This document shows positions 61,883 through 64,000 of a stretch of DNA of 64,000 nt, one piece after another. Position numbers and translations under genes: made by a program. Under the pieces are notes generated by a model. It saw only the letters and a program-made list of their open reading frames with translations. It did not search any database and was not told where the DNA came from. The number at the start of each line of letters is the position of its first letter. Position 1 is the first letter of the stretch. The DNA lies in assembly GCF_900143545.1 (NCBI RefSeq), contig NZ_FREV01000010.1, positions 23,271-87,270 of the forward strand. The letters run 5' to 3'. The DNA comes from Loktanella sp. Alg231-35 (GTDB taxonomy: Bacteria > Pseudomonadota > Alphaproteobacteria > Rhodobacterales > Rhodobacteraceae).

Positions 61883-61955
61883 GTCCGGCGCGACGATGGT
61901 CTCAGGACCACCCCGCGCCGGACATTGCGCTATTCGCGCAGAAGTGGCTCCGCGC
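61883..61955. repeat. Hairpin cluster downstream of the methyltransferase remnant
   Basis: GTCCGGCGC (61883-61891) pairs with GCGCCGGAC (61915-61923), enclosing TGGTC/GACCA; then TGCGC-tattc-GCGCA follows. The stretch TTGCGCTATTCGCGCAGAAG (from 61925) resembles TTGCGCTTTCGCGCGGAAG at 50472. The rest of 61834-62226 shows no gene. Confidence 0.6.
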
Positions 61956-62226
61956 TGTCCCTGAGAACGAGCAGTCACGTCAATTCATGGGTCCGGCAAG
62001 CTCTTCGCATTTTGCGGTCTGAATCTAGCGCCAACACCTGCAATGCCTTTCCCAGGCATGGGAAGTTCAACGAAGTCACCCACTGTCTCCGCGAACAACT
62101 GGCGGGCATTCTACACGACGTGGGAACCAGTCAACCCCAAGCCCTTCGGGGCGCATGCTGCGCATGTTGACAGGCCCCCTGCCCCGTCGTGTCTCGCTGC
62201 CCTGTTTATTCACTCAGGAGACAGTC

Positions 62227-62391
62227 ATGAAATACATTCGCAAAACATCCAAACGCCTACGTCGCATCGCCGCGCGCAGGTTGAAAACCATCCGAAAGCA
62301 GCTTCGCAAGATTGATCTGAGCCTCAGCATTGAGCTGAACCTGATCCTTCTCAAGATCGAATTCACGATCAAAAGACGGGAGGGCGACTGA
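62227..62391 (+). CDS. Small highly basic protein
   Basis: A 54-residue protein: a very basic first half (KTSKRLRRIAARRLKTIRKQLRK), then an amphipathic LSLSIELNLILLKIEFTIKRR. AGGAGACAG precedes the ATG at 62227, which supports it. Unknown function; could bind nucleic acid. Confidence 0.5.
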   Translation: MKYIRKTSKRLRRIAARRLKTIRKQLRKIDLSLSIELNLILLKIEFTIKRREGD

Positions 62392-62456
62392 CAGGTCGCT
62401 GCTGTCTGCCGCTGTATTTTTGTTCACATATTGTTCTTTTTGCGTATATCTCGGTT

Positions 62457-62786
62457 ATGCCTGCTGCCAGACCACCCATTCGCGCCCATCCTGCAAAGCC
62501 GTTCCGTACCATTTCTGATGCGGCTCGTGCTGGCCAGATCGTTGAGATCAAGTGCAACCTGTGCAAACGGGGATTGAATTTCTTGGCGGTTGATTTGGTT
62601 CAGGTCATTGATCCTAATCATCCCATGCATATTGCACCGTTTGGCTGCTCTAAGTGCAAAACAATGGAATATGTCAGCATCGACACCCGTTCTACAAATG
62701 TCGGCGACGTTGGCCGGCTGCCTGTGCGAAAACTGATGGGTCAACGACAGTCCTGGGTGTGGAAGAACGGCGTCTTGGGCGATTGA
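62457..62786 (+). CDS. Conserved hypothetical protein with zinc-ribbon-like motif
   Basis: A 109-residue protein with a two-pair Cys motif, IKCNLCKRGLNF and FGCSKCKTMEYV, about 35 residues apart, and a Trp-rich tail (QSWVWKNGVLGD). I do not recognise the family beyond a likely zinc ribbon. Its ATG has no clear ribosome binding site but -10-like TATATC lies just upstream. Confidence 0.6.
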   Translation: MPAARPPIRAHPAKPFRTISDAARAGQIVEIKCNLCKRGLNFLAVDLVQVIDPNHPMHIAPFGCSKCKTMEYVSIDTRSTNVGDVGRLPVRKLMGQRQSWVWKNGVLGD

Positions 62787-62854
62787 CCGGTTGGAAACAA
62801 GTTGCCCTTTTTAGGCAACATGTTTCCGTCGAACAGCTGATCAATGACATTTCA

Positions 62855-62990
62855 GGGAGAGGGCGCAGCCCTCCCCTCGGGCAAGGCAATTAGACAGAGC
62901 CGTGTCCTCGGCGCACGCCTGCGGGCCGCACCACCTCCGTCGAATTGCCTTGCCTCGCCCCTCCCGCACTCGCCGTGAGCAGATTTGCAG
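62855..62990 (+). repeat. Folded upstream module C (homologous to modules A and B)
   Basis: Hairpin GGGAGAGGGC/GCCCTCCC (62855-62874), then a long stem: GGCAAGGCAATT (62880-62891) pairs perfectly with AATTGCCTTGCC (62943-62954) and encloses the shared core GTGTCCTCGGC...CGCCTGCGGGCCGCACCA (62902-62932). The stem sequence differs from A and B while pairing is kept. It ends about 90 bases before the ArdC gene. Confidence 0.75.
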
Positions 62991-63077
62991 AACAGCCGCG
63001 CAAAGGCGCGGTGCCTGAAATCCGCACCATTTGGGGCAACGACCTCAAAGACGGCACCACAACGGAGAGGTCCAGAC

Positions 63078-63782
63078 ATGGCAAAGATCGATATCAAACA
63101 ACACGTCACTGACACCATCATTGCGCAGATCGAAGCGGGAACTCCGCCATGGCGCAAACCTTGGACAGGGGATCAATGCGGCGTGTCTTTTCCGCTGCGC
63201 CATAACGGAGAGCAGTATCGAGGTGTCAATATTCTGATGCTTTGGGCAACCGCCAGCATTCGCAGCTATCAATCTACACGCTGGATGACGTTCAAACAGG
63301 CTCTGGAACTTGGGGGATGCGTCAAGAAGGGCGAAAAGGCCGCGCGCTCCGTGTTCTATGGCACTTTTGAGAAAAAGGTCGAAGGGCAAGACAACGGTGA
63401 GACCGAGACACGTTCCAGCCGCTTTGCGAAGGTCAACAATGTCTTTAACGCTGATCAAATCGAAGGGTTACCCGAGGAATACTATATCCGCCCTGCGCCC
63501 CCGCGCGATCTTGGAACGCGGGCTGATCCTGAGATGGATCGGTTCTTTCACTCTACAGGTGCCGCTATCATTACCAGCGATGATCCACGGGCCTATTTTC
63601 ACCCGAGGAAAGATCATATTCATATGCCGCCGATTGGGACGTTTCATAGCGCTGCGGGATATTACGGCGTGCTCGGGCACGAGACGTGCCACTGGGCTTG
63701 CGGGCCAAAACGATTGGCGACGCAAAAGATAGAGGCAAACAAGACAGAATACGCATTTGACGAATTGGTCGCCTTATCTTGA
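63078..63782 (+). CDS. ardC: ArdC-like antirestriction protein, C-terminally truncated
   Basis: A 234-residue protein. N-terminal ArdC domain (ssDNA-binding): HVTDTIIAQIEAGTPPWRKPW and YRGVNILMLWATA; zincin-like metallopeptidase motif LGHETCHWACG near residue 203. ArdC protects incoming single-stranded DNA from restriction. Full-length proteins continue for about 60 residues after the ELVAE phrase; here the frame stops after DELVALS at 63782. The ATG at 63078 follows GGAGAGG. The Zn-site Glu downstream of HExxH would be in the last residues (EYAFDELV), so activity is uncertain. Confidence 0.82.
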   Translation: MAKIDIKQHVTDTIIAQIEAGTPPWRKPWTGDQCGVSFPLRHNGEQYRGVNILMLWATASIRSYQSTRWMTFKQALELGGCVKKGEKAARSVFYGTFEKKVEGQDNGETETRSSRFAKVNNVFNADQIEGLPEEYYIRPAPPRDLGTRADPEMDRFFHSTGAAIITSDDPRAYFHPRKDHIHMPPIGTFHSAAGYYGVLGHETCHWACGPKRLATQKIEANKTEYAFDELVALS

Positions 63783-64000
63783 CAGTCTGTACCATCCGTT
63801 TGTCTTCTGGTCTCATGGCCATTTGCGGGACGCAGGGGGTGGTCAGGCCAGCCGCCGCGCTCCCCACAAAGCTGGCGGTGGCTGGCCTGATCACCGCCGT
63901 AGGGTGATGTGCAAGGGTGAGGGTTTTTGGGATGGGCTTTTGGGACGCGAGATCAGGTTACTGGAGACCCGCGAAGCGGATGGACTAGACCGGCATATCC
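63783..64000. other. Window end: no gene seen, one strong hairpin
   Basis: TCAGGCCAGCC (63843-63853) pairs perfectly with GGCTGGCCTGA (63880-63890), with further pairing inside, giving a 50-base hairpin. No supportable gene in these 218 bases; the sequence right after the ArdC stop does not resemble the missing ArdC end in any frame I read. Confidence 0.5.

Noticed and set aside
1..64000. tRNA or rRNA genes
   Set aside because: I looked for T-loop and acceptor patterns and for conserved rRNA stretches while reading and saw none; a tRNAscan run would settle it.

Overview
The window looks like accessory DNA of an alphaproteobacterium of the Rhodobacteraceae (Roseobacter group). The signs are a RepC-type replication gene, many TRAP and tripartite-tricarboxylate (TTT) transporter genes, LysR-regulated catabolic operons, an RcgA-like membrane protein, and a small RNA built from CCUCCUCCC hairpin loops like the Rhodobacter CcsR RNAs. 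No rRNA, tRNA or CRISPR array was seen. All calls come from reading the sequence; no search was run.

Layout. (1) 0.3-6.7 kb: a defence-like block with a poly-gamma-glutamate-hydrolase-like protein, a DUF2130 protein with a nuclease-like core, and a Gabija pair (OLD/TOPRIM GajA plus UvrD-like GajB, overlapping by one base). (2) 6.8-8.4 kb: a 1.6-kb unit bounded by a perfect 31-bp inverted repeat. It holds a serine recombinase with clustered TGAACAC sites and two small genes, but no transposase. (3) 9.4-39.4 kb: catabolism. It contains a dehydrogenase and a sterol-desaturase-like hydroxylase; a TctCBA importer with a PcaB-like lyase; a TetR-controlled Rieske oxygenase/reductase operon with two membrane proteins; a CaiB CoA-transferase; a CoA ligase, acyl-CoA dehydrogenase, thiolase and FadB-like beta-oxidation set; a TRAP importer; and a fluoroacetate-dehalogenase-like hydrolase in an operon with LeuCD-like dehydratase subunits. 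Five LysR regulators are spread through it. Together these would import, activate and beta-oxidise unusual organic acids. (4) 39.9-42.9 kb: an RcgA-like membrane protein and a lysophospholipase-like hydrolase.

(5) 43-64 kb: a plasmid or conjugative backbone. A TrbM-like gene precedes repC, which has no repA or repB beside it. Upstream of repC are three tandem minus-strand small-RNA genes of about 86 nt, each with its own promoter and terminator. Then follow DUF3768, ParB, a RES/Xre toxin-antitoxin pair, an orphan winged-helix/PD-(D/E)XK nuclease, the CcsR-like RNA, an IS66 element inserted in a thermonuclease gene with an 8-bp target duplication, an HMCES-like gene that has lost its Cys2 start, ssb, several small conserved genes, a methyltransferase remnant and a truncated ArdC.

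The most notable unexplained structures are the three antisense-RNA cassettes at repC, and three diverged, highly folded 130-270 bp modules placed directly upstream of DUF3768, a 135-aa gene and ArdC. These modules keep base-pairing while changing sequence and could be single-stranded-DNA promoters of a conjugative leading region.
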